The notes under the pieces were generated by a model. It saw nothing but the letters and a program-made list of their open reading frames with translations, did not search any database and was not told the origin of the DNA. Shown one piece after another: positions 13,901 to 24,900 of a stretch of 64,000 bases of DNA. The stretch is from Doris montereyensis (Eukaryota; Mollusca; Gastropoda; Nudibranchia; Dorididae): positions 114,101 to 178,100 of the forward strand of contig JAXRKP010000268.1 in NCBI GenBank assembly GCA_037039925.1, read 5' to 3'. Numbering within the stretch: the first letter of the stretch is position 1; each line of letters begins with the position of its first letter. Both the position numbers and the translations under genes were made by a program.

Positions 13901-16900
13901 GGAATGAATTGCTCTATCGACTAGCACTATAGACAAGATTTGTCCCATTTTCGGCAAAAATGGTATTCCCAGAACACTTCATTAACATTAACAACGGATT
14001 TCCTGAAGAAAAAGAACAATCAGCCTCAAATGTGTATTTTTCAAATACAAACTTACAGACTCAAAGCCAAAGAAATGTACTAAATATTTTTTTTTACTTA
14101 ACTGGTTGCCAGTTTTGAGGTGAAGAAAAGATAGCAAAAGGGAAAATGTAATTTGCTACTCACCAAAAGAAAACCTGTAGAAAATCAACAAAGTAAGAAA
14201 TCAGTCACATAAAAATTTGGTAAAGAAATGAATGAAAAAACGGCACTCTTTTTATGGGAATAGGACAAAAAAGGTAAACAAAATATCATATCAAATATCA
14301 ATCCCGATAATAAAAAACACAAATATATATGAAAAACCAAGAAATGTTACTCTATTCTTCAAGAAGTACACAATTAAAACCAAAAAAAACAAAACAATCT
14401 AAACAGAAATAATTGCTAAAAACCCCACAAAAAATCCATTTTATTTTCAGCCTGAGCGAAATACAAATTCGAAAATATAAAACCTGGAATTTTTAAACTA
14501 ACTAACATGAAGACCCTTGCATTTAAATCATTACTGTCAACTGCCATCCGCGCATAGAGCATTTGAAAGCTTTTTGAATAAGACATAAAAAACGTGAGTA
14601 TTGAAGGATATTAATCATTTTCATTGGTTGAATTTGAATATTATATTATGGAAACGATGCAGAAAGTTATCTTTTAATGTTTGAAAAAGAATATGCTTTA
14701 TTTTCCTTCTAAAACTGTGGCATATGCGACAATATTTGGCACATTATTTGTTTTCACATTAAAGATTGATGTTCATTAGAATCAATTTTTATTATTATTA
14801 CCTAAAACACATCTATAATTAAGAAAAAAAGAAGAGTGTTTCAGTTTGATATTTCTTTTTTATGTCACAATGCAAAAGTTTACATAATCTGGCTCTTACC
14901 ATCCCTGTCCAACATTCACTAAAGAATGGTAAAGCAGCCACTGGCAGATCAGTAAGGGCCAATTCCTGCTCCTGTCACCATCATGAATATGGAGATACTG
15001 AGGCCAACCTAAGGAGGATTTACGTGAATTAAAAAAATTTCTAAGACATGATTTAGCAGACAAAGAAAAAATCTTACATGACGACTTGGTCATAAACTAA
15101 AAAAGAAATAAAGGGAAAAATGAAAGGATCTATTCAGTTCTAAAATACATACATACAGTAGTAGTCACTGGATAAGCGCATGCCCTTGAGGCTCAGAAAA
15201 ACATAGTTTTAGGTATACTATATTTTCTATGGGATCTCAAATAAAGGTAACACATGTTATGTAAAAGACCTGAAGGTGAAAAGTGTCATGCCTTTTGATT
15301 GATTACACGCCTTGATTATCACTCTCTGTCTAAACCTACTCTCAACAAAGTTCAAGAGCCAAGCACTGAAGGCCTTCGAACATTAAGCCCCGCCCCCAAA
15401 CCCTTCTTCTGCTCACTCTCAGCCGCGTTTGTGCATCACATGTCACTACCTACCCTTGCCTATATTCAATTCCATTGATTGCATTCTCCCTTCACTGCCG
15501 CAACCAATCAATTGCAGTCTATTATCTCAATCCTAGGCATTGTGATGTGTTTCGGACTTATGAATATAGCGATCCACTGAATAATGTCTGGACAACCGAT
15601 TTTTGATCGTCAGGAAATCATAGAGACTAGGAGCCAGAATGAGAATGTTGGCTGGACATGAGATAAGACTGTCTGACACCTTCGTTTTGGAAGTGCTTGA
15701 ATAGACAATGAAGCTAGACATGACAGAAGAAGAGTGACACATTTTTACAAGGTGTTATCTGTTCTTATGAATCTAGTGTTATTTCTGACGAAAAATTGAC
15801 AGGAAGAAATTAATTGTGTATTTAAACTCAGTTCATCAAGAGAATCCATGTAAGGATTACAAGTGGATTAATGCTGACACAATATATTTACTAAAGCATC
15901 TGCAACTGATGGATAAGGTGCTATCTTTCTTTGTTCGTCTCAAAAAGAGTGTGGCATCCCAAAGTGGTTAGGCTGCCAGACTTGGGATCATACTGGTCCC
16001 AGGTTCGAATCCTAGTAAAGCTTTGTCAAATGTTGTGTTCACTTTGGAAAGATACTTAACATACATTATCCCCACTGACCCAAGTGCAAATGGGTTAAAA
16101 ACACTAGCTTGAGAGTAAAAACCAGAGTAAGACTAACGGAATTAGACTAGTGTCCTGTCCAGGAGATGATCATTATCACTTGTTCCGTGCTTCAGGCTAT
16201 AGAAACTGAGAGAACCTCCAGCTCTATGGGCTGTAAAGACCTTGAAGGAACTTTACTTTATACTTTATTCAGAGTCATTTGCATAGCGTTGAAAATGAAA
16301 CAAGTGCTGCCAATTGTGATGTAAAATTAAGACTTCAACTAATTCTTGACAGCTTACCCATGCAATGGCATCTAGCCAAAAATCCAGGTGGTCCTCACAG
16401 TTAATGAACCATAGTAAAGTAGGAGCATAAGACATCAATGAAAATGTTTCTGACTTGCCGACATGATTCTTAATGTTGGACAGGTGAAGGTTTGCTGGCA
16501 ATAATCCATCTTTACCGATGAGTTCTTTGTTTTGAAGAAGGCTTACAAGATATGCCACACCTTGAAAAAACAAGACAAAAAATCCCATAAAGAATGACCC
16601 ATCTCAACAAGCATTTCTCAGATTTATGTAGTTAATGCATAATATTTGTTTTTTAGTTCCCTAAACTTTCTGACGAGCATGCAACAGAGCTGCCTTCAGA
16701 CAAAGTGTTTTGAACATCTCTTTCAATCTTCTTATCTGTCAAGAACCATGTACTCATTCACACGCATGAGATAAATGATGAAAGCAGAATGACTTTGATT
16801 TGCTTTACCCACATCCACAACTAAGGTGATCTCTGGGGTTTTTAGAAGGACTTTTAATTTTGCCCGGGCTGCCCTTTAAACAGCCAAGGGATCTTTAACG

Positions 16901-17909
16901 TGCACAAAGTGTTGTGATCTGCACACAGGACGTACTTTTTACCATCCGTCTCCGATAGGAATAAAAGTTGATCAACCTACCTGGACCAAGAGGGTAGATT
17001 TTACTAAAACCACTCAAGATATTTTTTCAACTGTTGGCGGGGTTTGAACCCATGACGTTCAGGTTGAGAGGCCGACACCTTGCCTTTGGACTAATGAGTC
17101 TCACTAAGCAGAGTGACATACATAGGCTAAGGATAAAAACAGCTTGACAACAATAAATATGTCTCTGTGAGCTTTGAATCCAGTGTCTTTGAGATTACAC
17201 ACTAAAGGCTTTGACCACAAATTTGCATCATCACAATGATGACTCAAGACACTCATAAATGTATTTTTGTGAGGGAAGGGGGCGGGGGAGGAACTCGAGG
17301 AAAGTGTCATCCACTCAACAAAAAGGTCATGGGTTAGCATTCCCAAACAGGTGAATAATTCTCATGATTTGTTTGTGTTTAAACCCCCGCCCCCCCCTCC
17401 AGTAAAGTGAATTGACATCTAGTCCCATCGGAGATGGGTGATAAAAATGAGGTCTCATGTGCAGATCACAACATTCTGCGCATGCTAAAAATTCCTTGAC
17501 TAGTTACAGGGCCGTCCAGGAGACGTTGCTTTTCCTGCCATAAAAACCTGGACTGATCCATACTATGAGCCATTATAAGTTACTGTCTCAAAGGAAGTTT
17601 CTGTTAGTTTCTACCTTTTAAAGCAACATGGAAGATATGAAATATAATGCATATATGTTAAGATTTCCAAATCAAACAACATGCTATTACCGTAAATGAA
17701 ACTCATGTAACGGACGATAACGATTCGAAATCAACCAAAATGTTCCACGAAGATGATTGGCTTTAAGTTGATTTGAAGGAGCAGTGGTATTTCCATTATT
17801 TTTATCATCATGAAATTTGTCTTTGTTGGGCTTGCTGTTGTCTGTCAGTTCTTTATCTTTCCTTAGGCGGTGTCTTTGCCATCCCCATTGTCCATGATCT
17901 GTCTTATGT
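4766..17909 (-). CDS. LMF1: Lipase maturation factor 1 (LMF1), partial gene on the minus strand
   Basis: LMF1 is a multi-pass ER membrane protein needed for folding and assembly of secreted dimeric lipases such as lipoprotein lipase; this comes from the family. Nine exons are placed, in gene order 17909-17691, 16560-16358, 15008-14900, 14174-14164, 12260-12112, 11383-11319, 10176-10010, 7184-7004 and 4915-4766. Diagnostic pieces are 'GTFWL', 'NKELIGKDGLLPA', 'SLVNVGQGW', 'WESQILETGFLTIFLCP', 'CWRDLTCMNYHYE', 'GNLSFLNWLT', 'LPSLACFDDASLEW' and 'LRLVNTYGAFG'. That covers roughly the N-terminal two thirds. The exon carrying the start codon was not found: exon 17909-17691 begins at a splice acceptor. 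The C-terminal exons are not in the 4.7 kb to the left. Four exons carry one-base frame breaks and the 7184-7004/4915-4766 junction is out of phase. LMF2 was considered; these motifs fit LMF1 better. Confidence 0.93.
5695..6160. repeat. ~26-bp minisatellite
   Basis: Variable tandem units built on ACAGACATACAAAGATAA plus GAGAAAA, about 18 copies with length changes. All three minus-strand frames stay open over parts of the array (hydrophobic, Cys/Phe/Leu-rich); this is a by-product of the repeat and not a gene. It lies in the LMF1 intron between 4915 and 7004. Confidence 0.9.
6845..6958. repeat. 44-bp direct repeat, about 2.5 copies
   Basis: CATCACAGAACGCAAATATG followed by ACCTAATATACTTTCGACCTA is repeated nearly unchanged (starts near 6855 and 6899, with a partial third at 6943). 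It ends about 45 bases past the 3' end of LMF1 exon 7184-7004, in the downstream intron. Confidence 0.8.
7004..7184 (-). CDS. LMF1: LMF1 exon
   Basis: Starts after TTGAAG and reads 'VVLIMSGNLSFLNWLT', then 'LPSLACFDDASLEWIF', an almost invariant LMF1 block, then a polar loop 'SAKVQKVHAIVKSNEKSP'. Donor is CCCCAA|GTAAGA. Phase 0 in, one base left over at the end. Confidence 0.92.
7578..7895. repeat. ~15-bp AT-rich minisatellite
   Basis: Tandem TTTTAATTATAAACC units with variants (TTACAAACC, ATAAACTTT), about 20 copies. A few degenerate units recur at 8588-8630. It lies in an LMF1 intron. Confidence 0.9.
7896..8640. other. LMF1 intron sequence, no gene seen
   Basis: AT-rich with no open frame of note and no repeat family recognised. 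Confidence 0.5.
8675..9830 (-). pseudogene. RTE-like LINE relic, copy 2 (RT palm to C-terminus)
   Basis: Read from 9821 down to 8679 with several frameshifts. Motifs in order: 'IFTIRQIIEKFLKRNIDLHL', 'CFIDLEKAFDTVRRDELW', 'MLSFANDLVLFG' (the YADD box, with Asn in place of the first Asp), 'GMRVNAKKTKTML', then 'SETWTLDSRV' and 'MKYLRRV' in another frame at 9000-9100, and the C-terminal 'MRWFGHVNRMNDNRIVK', 'GKRPKGRPRKKWEEDI'. It belongs to the same family as the copy at 439-1760 and overlaps it only around the 'FIDLEKAFD' block. The changed catalytic box and frame breaks make it inactive. It sits in an LMF1 intron, in the same orientation as LMF1. Confidence 0.88.
10010..10176 (-). CDS. LMF1: LMF1 exon (one-base frame break)
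   Basis: From GCTTTTCAG|ACCCAG it reads 'TQPVPNPLSYYMHQSPEIMH' and 'EVLANHFIELVAP', and after one missing base 'LLLLSRKFAMIGGGIQILFQ'; the donor is TTTCAG|GTAGAA. The break is near 10,070 (GCTCCTCCTTG). With one base restored the exon is 56 codons and phase 0 at both ends. Confidence 0.92.
10232..10550 (-). repeat. SINE-B copy, near full length
   Basis: In minus orientation: tRNA-like head ('GGTTAGGCTGC', 'ATCATGAAGCC', degenerate B box), a body with 'TTCCTTGGGAAAGACAC', 'CCTAAGTGCAAATGGGTT', 'GTCCTGTCCAGGAGGTG', and an end near GGTCTGGCTCTATATGCC. Same family as 15,949-16,262, 27,248-27,545 and 32,990-33,225. Confidence 0.75.
10668..11085. repeat. 65-bp minisatellite, about 6.5 copies
   Basis: Units begin ATTGCCTTGCCATGAAA at 10,668, 10,733, 10,798, 10,864, 10,929, 10,994 and 11,059 (degenerate). 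Each carries 'GAGAGGGCACCAATGGAACG' and 'TGACCTCCACGTC'. It is in the LMF1 intron between exons 11383-11319 and 10176-10010. Confidence 0.95.
11319..11383 (-). CDS. LMF1: LMF1 exon (one-base frame break)
   Basis: Acceptor TTCTCCAG|GGTCTC, donor TATGAG|GTAAAC. Reads 'GLIKIR', then one base short, then 'DKCWRDLTCMNYHYE'. Restoring one G in the run at about 11,365 (ATCAGGGAGAC) gives exactly 22 codons, phase 0 both sides, with the family's GLIKIRGD..CWRDLTC block. Confidence 0.92.
12112..12260 (-). CDS. LMF1: LMF1 exon
   Basis: Acceptor ATATTGCAG|GCTGGG, donor GGAGCT|GTAAGT. Reads 'WESQILETGFLTIFLCPML', 'LPKATPPSFIIIFAYRWLIF' and 'RIMIGA', a hydrophobic, highly conserved LMF1 segment. It needs one base carried over from the microexon at 14174-14164. 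Confidence 0.95.
12420..14160. other. LMF1 intron, AT-rich, no gene seen
   Basis: No open frame with family resemblance. A short G-rich run (GGGGGAGGGGGGGTAGGGGG) lies at about 12,978-13,005. The stretch from about 13,020 to 13,480 looks like an old dispersed repeat but has no second copy that I could align in this window. Confidence 0.5.
14164..14174 (-). CDS. LMF1: LMF1 11-nt microexon
   Basis: On the minus strand GTTTTCTTTTG is bounded by TTTTCTACAG and GTGAGTAGC, both strong splice signals with a pyrimidine tract upstream. It joins TG of the preceding exon (…VGQG-W) to GC of the next (…GWESQ), giving W-F-S-F-G-W. This fills exactly the four-residue gap in the family's NVG.VWYSFGWES block and corrects the phase on both sides. 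Confidence 0.88.
14900..15008 (-). CDS. LMF1: LMF1 exon (one-base frame break)
   Basis: Acceptor CTCCTTAG|GTTGGC, donor GGGATG|GTAAGA. Reads 'VGLSISIFMMVTGAG', then one base short near 14,964 (GGAATTGG), then 'WPLLICQWLLYHSLVNVGQG'. Restoring one A makes the exon fit the family length and phases. Confidence 0.92.
15949..16262 (+). repeat. SINE-B copy, full length
   Basis: tRNA-like head 'GTGGTTAGGCTGCCAGACT' then 'CAGGTTCGAATCC' (a good B box). The body contains 'CCCAAGTGCAAATGGGTTA', 'GTCCTGTCCAGGAGATGA' and 'GCTCTATGGGCTGTAAAG', ending AACTTTACTTTATA. It is the best preserved copy of the family here. Confidence 0.8.
16358..16560 (-). CDS. LMF1: LMF1 exon
   Basis: Acceptor TTTTTTCAAG|GTGTGG, donor GCATGG|GTAAGC. 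Reads 'GVAYLVSLLQNKELIGKDG', 'LLPANLHLSNIKNHVGKS', 'SLMSYAPTLLWFIN' and 'DHLDFWLDAIAW'. This is the first luminal loop and second membrane segment of LMF1. Phase fits both neighbours. Confidence 0.94.
16795..17105 (-). repeat. SINE-A copy, near full length
   Basis: Same family as 2008-2312, with the head at the right end (GAGGCCGACACCTTGCCT on the plus strand) and 'CAGCCAAGGGATCTTTAACG' in the body. It lies in an LMF1 intron, sense to LMF1. Confidence 0.75.
17393..17545 (+). repeat. SINE-A fragment
   Basis: The middle of the family in plus orientation: 'GACATCTAGTCCCATCGGAG', 'GTGCAGATCACAACATTCTG'. It lies in an LMF1 intron, antisense to LMF1. Confidence 0.65.
17691..17909 (-). CDS. LMF1: LMF1 exon, most 5' exon found (one-base frame break)
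   Basis: Acceptor TTTTCCCTCAG|ACATAAG, donor ATTTACG|GTAATA. Carries a polar cytosolic N-tail ('KDKELTDNSKPNKDKFHDDK') and then 'LRGTFWLI'. After removal of one T near 17,735 (TTGATTTCGAA) it continues 'RIVIVRYMSFIYG', the first membrane segment. The exon opens at a splice acceptor without an in-frame ATG, so an upstream exon must supply the start. Confidence 0.85.
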
Positions 17910-18845
<936 letters not shown>

Positions 18846-18957
18846 ATGGCTGCGCCCGCAAAGAACGTTGAAGTTGAAGTCATGCTTTACAAGGAACTTA
18901 TTCGGGGTTTACAGATATTAACCACTTCATCAGCTTCACGACAGAACTTATCAGAGG
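18846..18957 (+). CDS. TANGO6: TANGO6 exon 1
   Basis: Starts 'MAAPAKNVEVEVMLYKELIR' and ends TCAGAGG|GTAATT, one base over. Two in-frame ATGs lie upstream (18,834 and 18,759). I chose 18,846 because of its family-like MAAP start; the 18,834 start would add four residues. Confidence 0.85.
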
Positions 18958-21900
18958 GTAATTACTGGTCATTCCATATTATTTTCCAATGTTATTCCAT
19001 TTGAAACAAAAAATCTAGGTGAGGATTTCCAGTCCCTTTAGTCACACCCTGGACCGTGCTGTGTTATTACTTTTATATTAGATCTAGATCTACACTATAG
19101 TCGTCTGCCGAACTCCACAGTCCACGGGTGATATAAACATCGCGGCATTTTGGCGAAGGTGGTGCATTTTTACAAAGTCACCCCATAACACATTATAAGT
19201 ATTGCCATTCGGCATAATTACACTTTAGCACCGCCAGGCAGTATCGAACTTGAAAATAGTTAAACGATACTGTTCGCAGTGTATTGCCGACCTGACTCGC
19301 TGAAAAAACACTGTGATCACGCTCTCTCGCCGACTCAGGTCAACTGACCGCAAATGATGGCTAGCCTACCGTGATACTGATTTTCCTCACTTCTCACTGA
19401 TCACAAGCCTCCGTGACTGAGTGAAAAAAAACTAAATTGCTATGCATTTCCGGCGACCTATGCTTGTCTCGGATGGGAGGATTTGGGGTTGTGGGGAGTC
19501 GCTCAAGGGGAGCTTATGTGTGAGGTTAAAGGAGCAGTGTAAGGGATGGTTGATAGGTGGTTAACAATAAAACATATTTTGCTCACCTTCAGACGCCCAG
19601 CCCTGGCTAAATCTGTCCTATATCTCGAAGGAGATTCAAGATCATCTCCCTTTGGACAGGCTGATTTCTGCGCCACATGCACTCACTGAGATTGAGAGCA
19701 AAGTGCTAGGGTCTCATCTGGTCAGAGGACAAGGAGCATGTAGATTGTGTCTTCTCTTTCTCACGCCACAAGACGCAGACGACAGTTGCGCTTTGGGCAA
19801 AACCCTATACAGTTGGCTAAATGCAATTGTTGATTCCAAACTGTCCGTCTCCCGATTTAAAGCCGTGAAATTCACAACTTTTGTCGGTTGACACGTGTCC
19901 TCTTTGCCACAGGAGATCCAACAGCATTTCTACTAGCCATCTTGGAAACTAATCGATTGGGCGCAGACAAGACAAAATGATACCGTACTCACTTCGCCCT
20001 TTTGTACACTTTTCGTTGACTCACATTATCCATTACAATTTTTATAATACTTGTTACTTTAAACAATCTTCACACATACTAGACATCCATGGATATCAAA
20101 AGGAAAGAACAAAACAACTTTCCTATTGTGTAATTTTTATTACATTTTAACATTTCAGCCATTGGTAAATTGTAAATAATTCTTTTTATTGGTAATTTAT
20201 TAAGTATATTGTACTACACACATACAAACTTTTCAAACAATTTGTCACACGTCAATCAATCAATATGCCCAAACTGCGTTCTTTTATGCAAATTAGGTAA
20301 CATGGACTGGTAAAACGCTTAAGAAAAATACTCATATTATCATAAGCCAGACAACCAGATTTGTCGATAACATGTCTCCATAGAGTCAACTGCTACCTTG
20401 AACTGATGGTTGGTTTCAGTCTGTCAGATTTATGATAGTCTCGGTCCAGTCCCTTGTCATTGTCACATGTGAACTACTCGTGTTCATCAATCAGTCAGTC
20501 TGTCGTCACTTCTCACTCACTCATTGAACTGGCCGTTGTCGTTAAGTCCTTAGTCCCGGACATCCGTCGTTGCAATACTGTCACACGATCCATGATTGAC
20601 CCACATTCAAAATAGCTCCTCCCACTAACTCTTTACTTTAATTTCTTTCTTTCTTTATCTTCCACAAAAACCATGCCCTAACTTTTTATCTCACCCTTCA
20701 AAATAAACTCTTTATTATGTCCCTTGGGTGGTATCCCCTTCACGGAAGTCTTTCCCACTTTAACTCTCAGAGATCCTCTGTTTCATTCTTACGTAAATTG
20801 TTTTTATTAAATTTGATTTTAAAAACCCAACTGAACAAAAAGGAGAAAGAAAAGAATGATGAGGAAATACAGTACTTAACCCTTTCAGGCGGGTCCCGTA
20901 TATTTGCATGCCGCTGGTCACTCTAAGCACACCTACGCTAGTGGCGGGTCCTGTACATTTGCATCACTCCCGGCCTTCCAGTAAGACAAAGCTGCTAGTG
21001 GCGGGTCGCTATATCTGCACTGCAGTGCACTCAAAGACGGTTTTCGGGGATGCCTCTATTCTGACCAATTACATTGATCAACCCACGCCACGCCAAACAG
21101 AAAGTCTATTATTTTTAAGGGGTAAAAGTGATAGTTCATTTCCGAGTCTAACACACACACTCGATATATTTTTATAAAGAGATACAACACACATGAGCTC
21201 TATCTCAAACGCAGGCTGTGTGACCCTCTGCAAAGTGGACAAAACCAAAGACTCTTCGATGACCGCAACTTCTGGACAGAGGTCAATTACTTAAGTAAGA
21301 AGCTCCACCCACAAGTAAGAAATAGTGATTGATATAAATAAAAAATATCAGTGGCCAATCACATTGCTGCATTGCACACCTCTGGTCAGCCTGAATGGAG
21401 GGCGTGATCTTCAGTCAATGAAAAGAAACCATGTTCAGGGTTGACCAATCAGTGGGAACATCGTGTTGATGGTTATATTGTTAAACGTCACATACTTCAA
21501 AATATATCTCCACCTCTTTTTCGCATAAGAATGAAGAGATTAGAGTGTTGAAAGTTCAAGGGAAAATTTGAGTTCAGCAACAAAGGAACTTTTGATCTCT
21601 CAAACAGGTCCATTTCACATGGTCATGACATGTGGTATCTGGACTAAGGAAGGGCGGCTATTTAAAGTGCATTAGAAACTACACAAGAGTCTATCTTCCT
21701 ACTGTATAGAAAGGACTAAGGAGGAGACACATCCAGAAGTGGGGGGGAAGATGTGAAAAACCACTGGATTGCGTGAAGCGGTGGAGACTGTTTGGGAGGA
21801 GGTGGATTACTATTGAACTGTAGGAAGGAACAGCCAAGAATACAAAACGGTGGTCACTCATGTCATTGTAAATGAGAGGTTGATACTAGTTATAGACAGG

Positions 21901-24900
21901 ATAGGGAGGGAATTTTCAAAAGCATGGGAAGCCTGTAGCTGAGGAGAGGTGTTAGGTCTGGAATAGAACGCATTGCCGCAGCTGGGGCGATACACACTTG
22001 TGAAAGCAATAAACTGGGGGGCCTGTTTCTGTCATCATGGGAATGTGTTACCTATGCACACTGGACTCAGTCATGGGATTAACGAAAGGGGGTTGAAATT
22101 TCCTGTAGTATTATTAGTATATATAGTTCCATCATTTTATTTAAATGTGAGAATGAAAATGATTCCTTTAGAAATAAAGATAAATGTTGTTCATTGAAAA
22201 TGAAACTCTACTACATAAAATTCGACACAGCCAGCCACGCTATTATTGAATGACTGGAGTAAAACCTGATCTCCCGCTCTGTTACCTCATCTCTGGCTCT
22301 CTCTCTCTCTCTCTCTCTGGCTCTCTCTCTCTCTCTCTGGCTCTCTCTCTGTCTCTCTCTCTCTCGTTCTCTCTCATTTTCTCCGTCCTCTCTATTTGTC
22401 TTTCTTTATCTTCCTCGTTATCTTTATGTCTCCCGTTTGTTTCTCGTTCCTTTTCTCTCTCCCTTTCTGTCCCTCCCTCCTCTCTCCGTCTTTCTTATGA
22501 CAGTTATATTTCGTTTTCTTCTTTCTTTTTGTCTTTTCTTTTAGTTTGTTGTATTGAGGCTTGCTCTGTTGACGAACATTGCTCGATGGGTAGCTGCACC
22601 AATGGCTCTATTAGTATTAGTTTCGTCCAGCATTGTTTAGTGTTTATTTGTTTCTATGTCTCCTTGTTGCTTATGAAGGTTGGGCACACTGAAAATTTCT
22701 TGGTCCTGACCCGTTTTCTATCTTTAGTATTATACCTTTCATATTCCTCTTGAGTCAATTGCAGCAATATTCCTTTTCATGTTTAATAAAAGTAGGCTGT
22801 AATAGGTGTTATTGTTAAACAATGCAATATAAACACGATGACAAATAAAACAAAATGAATTGCCCGCTATGTCACCTTACTCAACGAAGATAAAAAAAAA
22901 CTATCACAATAATCACAGGTACGTCGTGGTCAAGCACGGCAGCCTCGTCAGTGGGGCGAGAAAACTATCGGTGCCACGTGCGGAAGCCTCGTACACAGTG
23001 GAACAAGATTATTGACCGATATCGAAGTCAGCCCGCAGGTCAGCCTTACAAGGGTTAAGGTTGGATTTTGGACTCTTTTCCACTCACGGTTTTTGGTTTA
23101 CGGAGATTGAAAAAGAAAAAGTTTTCTTAGCGTTTACACATTGAAATAAAGAAAGGACTCTTTCTACACACTATCTTCATTCCTAAACACCCTCGTGATT
23201 AGCCTTCAACGATTGTGCTAGATTTTACAAAAAGGTAAATCTGCTATGAATATATATATACTATGATTTACATTGAAATATGGTCATACTCATGTAAGCA
23301 AACAAAAATCACACTCTCGAATCATTGGTGATTCCAAGTCCGATATGTCACATGACTTGCCAGTGACATTTGAACTGTTTGTGTTCCAATAACATGCCCA
23401 ATATCTTAGTCTCACTCTAAGTCAGATCGGGGAAAGGAACACTCCTGTAGAATTCTTTGTCACAAAATGTTCATCCCCTCTTTAATAAAACCAGCATCAT
23501 CATTTTGTTATTTTTGCAGATGATTCTCAACACCTCATGGAAAATGTCCTTGTTCAGAACCTGGCATCATTCATCACATGGTTACCCAACAGCGATGTGA
23601 TGAAATCGCATCAGGATCTATGCTCTCATTGGTTGAAACTGGCTGACTTTCACACGGAAAATTCGCAAGTCCATCATACAAGGAGAAAATTTGCAGACTT
23701 GTGCATTTCAATTGTAAAACACATAATAATAGATTTGTCACCCCAGGAGGCGAATGCTTCAAATTCAATTCACAGTGATGCGGCTCAAGATATGAAAAGC
23801 GGTGAATACACAGCTGGGTCACAGGAGGAAATTCTGTTGTCGTTGGAACAAAAGAAAATCCTGTCATCCTCTCTACAGTTTGTCGTAGTTCTAGCCATCA
23901 GTCCCTATCTCAATGAAGGTGTGGGCATACCCGTTTCTCATCGCTTGGGACCTGGACAAATTCTCCTGGCTTCTGCCCAAGATTTCTCTAAAGAGCTGTC
24001 AGAGGTGAGACGGTTCCCTCGTTTGCTGGCTCCTCTACGTTTACTCGTTGATGCCTTTCACACCACAGAGCTCAAGGATTTAATCGTGAGGAATCATATA
24101 TCAGATTTGGTCACCACTATCGTTCAAGTGCGACGGACTGCAAAAATGATTTTACAACACAGCCAAAGATGTGCTCAGTGTGATCAGGAAGAATTTCATC
24201 CGGAGTCTGAAAGCAAAGAAAGAGTGGACGAGAAAGCACAAACACATATGTCGTCATCTGTATCGCCATCAAATTCAGTATTCACTCTCCCCGTTGACGA
24301 AAATTTCAGTCACAGCTGGTTGCGTGAAATAAACTCATACTGCAATACGGAATTGGACAAAGTGTTTACTCAGGCTAACATTCCAATATTGTTACAAGAG
24401 TTGCTTACCCTTGCTGGACTCAATAAGGTAAGTTGATGCCCACTAGATAATTTTGACAGCAGTGTATGATTTGCACAACCATGTGAAACACCATGTAACC
24501 TGTGGTGAATGGAATGTGAGGTTGCTTGTCTGTGAGCCGTTTTTTTATTCTTTGAACTCATGCTACTGAGAAAGCAGTCACTGCCTTACAGGCGGGAATA
24601 TTCTGAGCGACCAATGTGGCTGCTATTATACCATACATTTGAAAATGAGGGTTTTTTATCATCCAATGAAAAAGCTTCCTTCTCATAACTGCTTGATAGA
24701 AATCTTTAAATATCTTATTGATGTGGCTGCGCCCAAAAGGCATCGATTCGGCGCCACACTGTGGCGACCATGTTCGCATCGATCTCTTACTTTTTCTCAT
24801 TTGTACGTGGATATTAATATATTGTTGTGATTCAAATTCTTTCTAATTTAATTAATTGACTACTATCTGTTTCTATAATATTTACATAATAATTCAATGT

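Noticed and set aside
15533..15742. Possible extra LMF1 exon on the minus strand
   Set aside because: The exons at 16,560-16,358 and 15,008-14,900 join in phase with no missing residues, so nothing is needed between them.
15949..16262. A genuine tRNA gene (good B box, A-box-like sequence)
   Set aside because: Continues into a SINE body shared with other copies; no cloverleaf with a proper acceptor stem.
24558..24800. 80-codon minus-strand frame downstream of TANGO6 exon 2
   Set aside because: No family resemblance, no splice or repeat support; most likely chance.
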